Shown here: piece after piece, positions 63,330 through 64,000 of the stretch
How the letters are laid out: every line of letters starts with the position of its first letter
Position numbering within the stretch: the stretch's first letter is position 1
From: Pseudoalteromonas distincta
GTDB lineage: Bacteria > Pseudomonadota > Gammaproteobacteria > Enterobacterales > Alteromonadaceae
Direction: 5' to 3'
DNA length: 64,000 nucleotides
Assembly (NCBI RefSeq): GCF_000814675.1
Contig: NZ_JWIG01000008.1
Coordinates: 60,593-124,592, forward strand
Notes under the pieces: generated by a model
Database searches by the model: none
What the model was told of the DNA's origin: nothing
The model's input: the letters and a program-made list of their open reading frames with translations, nothing else
Program-made: the position numbers and the translations under genes

Positions 63330-64000
63330 AATGCCAGTCAGTTAAGCTGACTGGCATCTTTCTTTTTATGGGGATACTTAGATGGTTTTGGCTTAACCCA
63401 TCGGGGATATCTTCTATCCTCTCGTCTAGCTGGAAGCTTAAATAAGACCAGTGTATCGAGTAAGTGCTGCCAGTGTATTGGAATGTTCCCTGGGCTCATT
63501 ATAGATACTGACGAGAAATACTGAATGACAGCCATCGAACTGCTAGAGAAACTAAGCTGGTTAGGCCATATCCCTGTGACTGTCGCCGCCATCGTCATTA
63601 TTCTTCGTATTAAATTATAGGCGAGTAACACGGCCCATAGCTCCTGACGCACCATGTCTGGACGCTTACTTCTTAAATGGTATGCGCTATCAAGCATGGT
63701 TTGTTTGATTTCTCTAAACCCAAGTTCTATCTCCCAACGATGACAATATAATTCAACAATTTCATTACCTGGATAACGCAATCTATCCGTCATCGAGGTT
63801 AATATACGGTAGCTTTTGCCCTTTATTGTTTTGCTGATTAATCTCGCTTTAATCGTTTCAGGAACATCGGGAAAGTTTTTTTGTGCATGCTTTGTGGTTT
63901 TCAATTCAATGATATGGTCATTTTTACCCGCGCTGGAGATGATTTCATACTGTAAGTCGGGCCTTGCTGGTATCAGCCAGTGCCTCATCTCCCCAGTTTG
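63330..64000 (-). mobile_element. IS4-family insertion sequence (one end, truncated by window)
   Basis: The transposase (63338-64000) ends beside the element's likely end, AATGCCAGTCAGTTAAGC, which also forms an 11-base hairpin (63331-63357) with CTGACTGGCAT. The other end is outside the window, so the target duplication cannot be read. Ends of this type are known from the IS4-family elements of marine gammaproteobacteria. Confidence 0.75.
63338..64000 (-). CDS. IS4-family transposase (C-terminal part)
   Basis: The reading frame is open to the right edge (codons Q-T-G-E precede the first visible Met at 63988), so this is the last 221 residues of a longer transposase. The DDE motif region shows the IS4 YREK signature YCHRWEIELGFREIK, with the catalytic glutamate in WEIELGF. 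The rest is the C-terminal IS4 helical region (SAYHLRSKRPDMVRQELWA). The basic tail ends KYPHKKKDASQLN. Function: DNA cleavage and joining for the mobile element. Whether the full element is intact is not known. Confidence 0.88.
   Translation of the reverse strand, partial: QTGEMRHWLIPARPDLQYEIISSAGKNDHIIELKTTKHAQKNFPDVPETIKARLISKTIKGKSYRILTSMTDRLRYPGNEIVELYCHRWEIELGFREIKQTMLDSAYHLRSKRPDMVRQELWAVLLAYNLIRRIMTMAATVTGIWPNQLSFSSSSMAVIQYFSSVSIMSPGNIPIHWQHLLDTLVLFKLPARREDRRYPRWVKPKPSKYPHKKKDASQLN

Noticed and set aside
1..64000. CRISPR arrays, tRNA and rRNA genes, prophage or integron
   Set aside because: No regularly spaced short repeats, no cloverleaf or rRNA-like stretches and no integrase or phage structural genes were seen.

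Overview
The window looks like an AT-rich chromosomal segment of a marine gammaproteobacterium of the order Alteromonadales, most likely Pseudoalteromonas. This rests on gene content: two TonB-dependent receptors, several exported peptidases (S9 twice, M3, M20), a DUF1501/DUF1800 pair, many c-di-GMP proteins, a periplasmic ATP-dependent DNA ligase, DUF2986, a photolyase followed by DUF2256, and YghU, MgsA, YegD and OsmC orthologue-like proteins. Species cannot be fixed from sequence reading alone.

Layout. 1-5.7 kb: the start of a DUF4442-like gene at the left edge, an MFS/LysE exporter operon, mgsA, and a minus-strand row of yegD, a Lig E-type ligase and a HAD phosphatase. 5.7-13.4 kb: a small unknown protein, a TonB receptor, an MscS channel, a small unknown protein, an M3 lipoprotein peptidase and an EamA transporter. 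13.4-19.5 kb: a GDPD lipoprotein, a nested pair of miniature transposon-like repeats, a dienelactone hydrolase, a LysR/DJ-1 divergent pair, a rhomboid and a YghU glutathione transferase. 19.7-24.4 kb: a GGDEF-EAL protein, a decayed repeat copy, an FG-GAP secreted protein and a small EF-hand operon. 24.6-29.8 kb: a RIO1-like kinase and a four-gene minus-strand operon (YHYH lipoprotein, small exported protein, histidine kinase, response regulator). 30-44 kb: an S9 peptidase, a flavin reductase, photolyase-DUF2256, OsmC, a second near-identical repeat copy, a 2TM protein, an EAL protein, an M20 dipeptidase, DUF2986 with a structured leader, a TDT transporter, an OprC-like copper TonB receptor and a second S9 peptidase. 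44-58 kb: a BdlA-like soluble chemoreceptor, an MFS transporter, a zinc alcohol dehydrogenase, DUF1499, DUF1501/DUF1800, a CHASE4-GGDEF protein, a repeat, two small exported proteins and HrpB. 58.5-64 kb: CsbD, a two-subunit molybdenum hydroxylase, unknown exported and membrane proteins, a small gene with an in-frame stop in its signal peptide, and the end of an IS4-family insertion sequence cut by the window edge.

How genes fit together. Most genes are single units closed by clear intrinsic terminators; fourteen are listed. Clear operons are the two exporters (ATGA overlap), the YHYH/two-component operon (TAATG overlap), DUF1800-DUF1501 (9 nt gap), photolyase-DUF2256 (2 nt gap) and the iron-sulfur/molybdopterin pair (ATGA overlap). 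Three proteins make or break c-di-GMP and a fourth resembles the dispersal sensor BdlA.

The most notable non-coding structure is two families of TA-flanked miniature inverted-repeat elements, three copies each. One copy of the first family has inserted inside a copy of the second at 14.7-15.2 kb. The best candidates for under-described biology are the YHYH lipoprotein-sensor kinase operon with its proline-rich companions, a possible pseudoknotted leader before DUF2986, and these structured mobile repeats.
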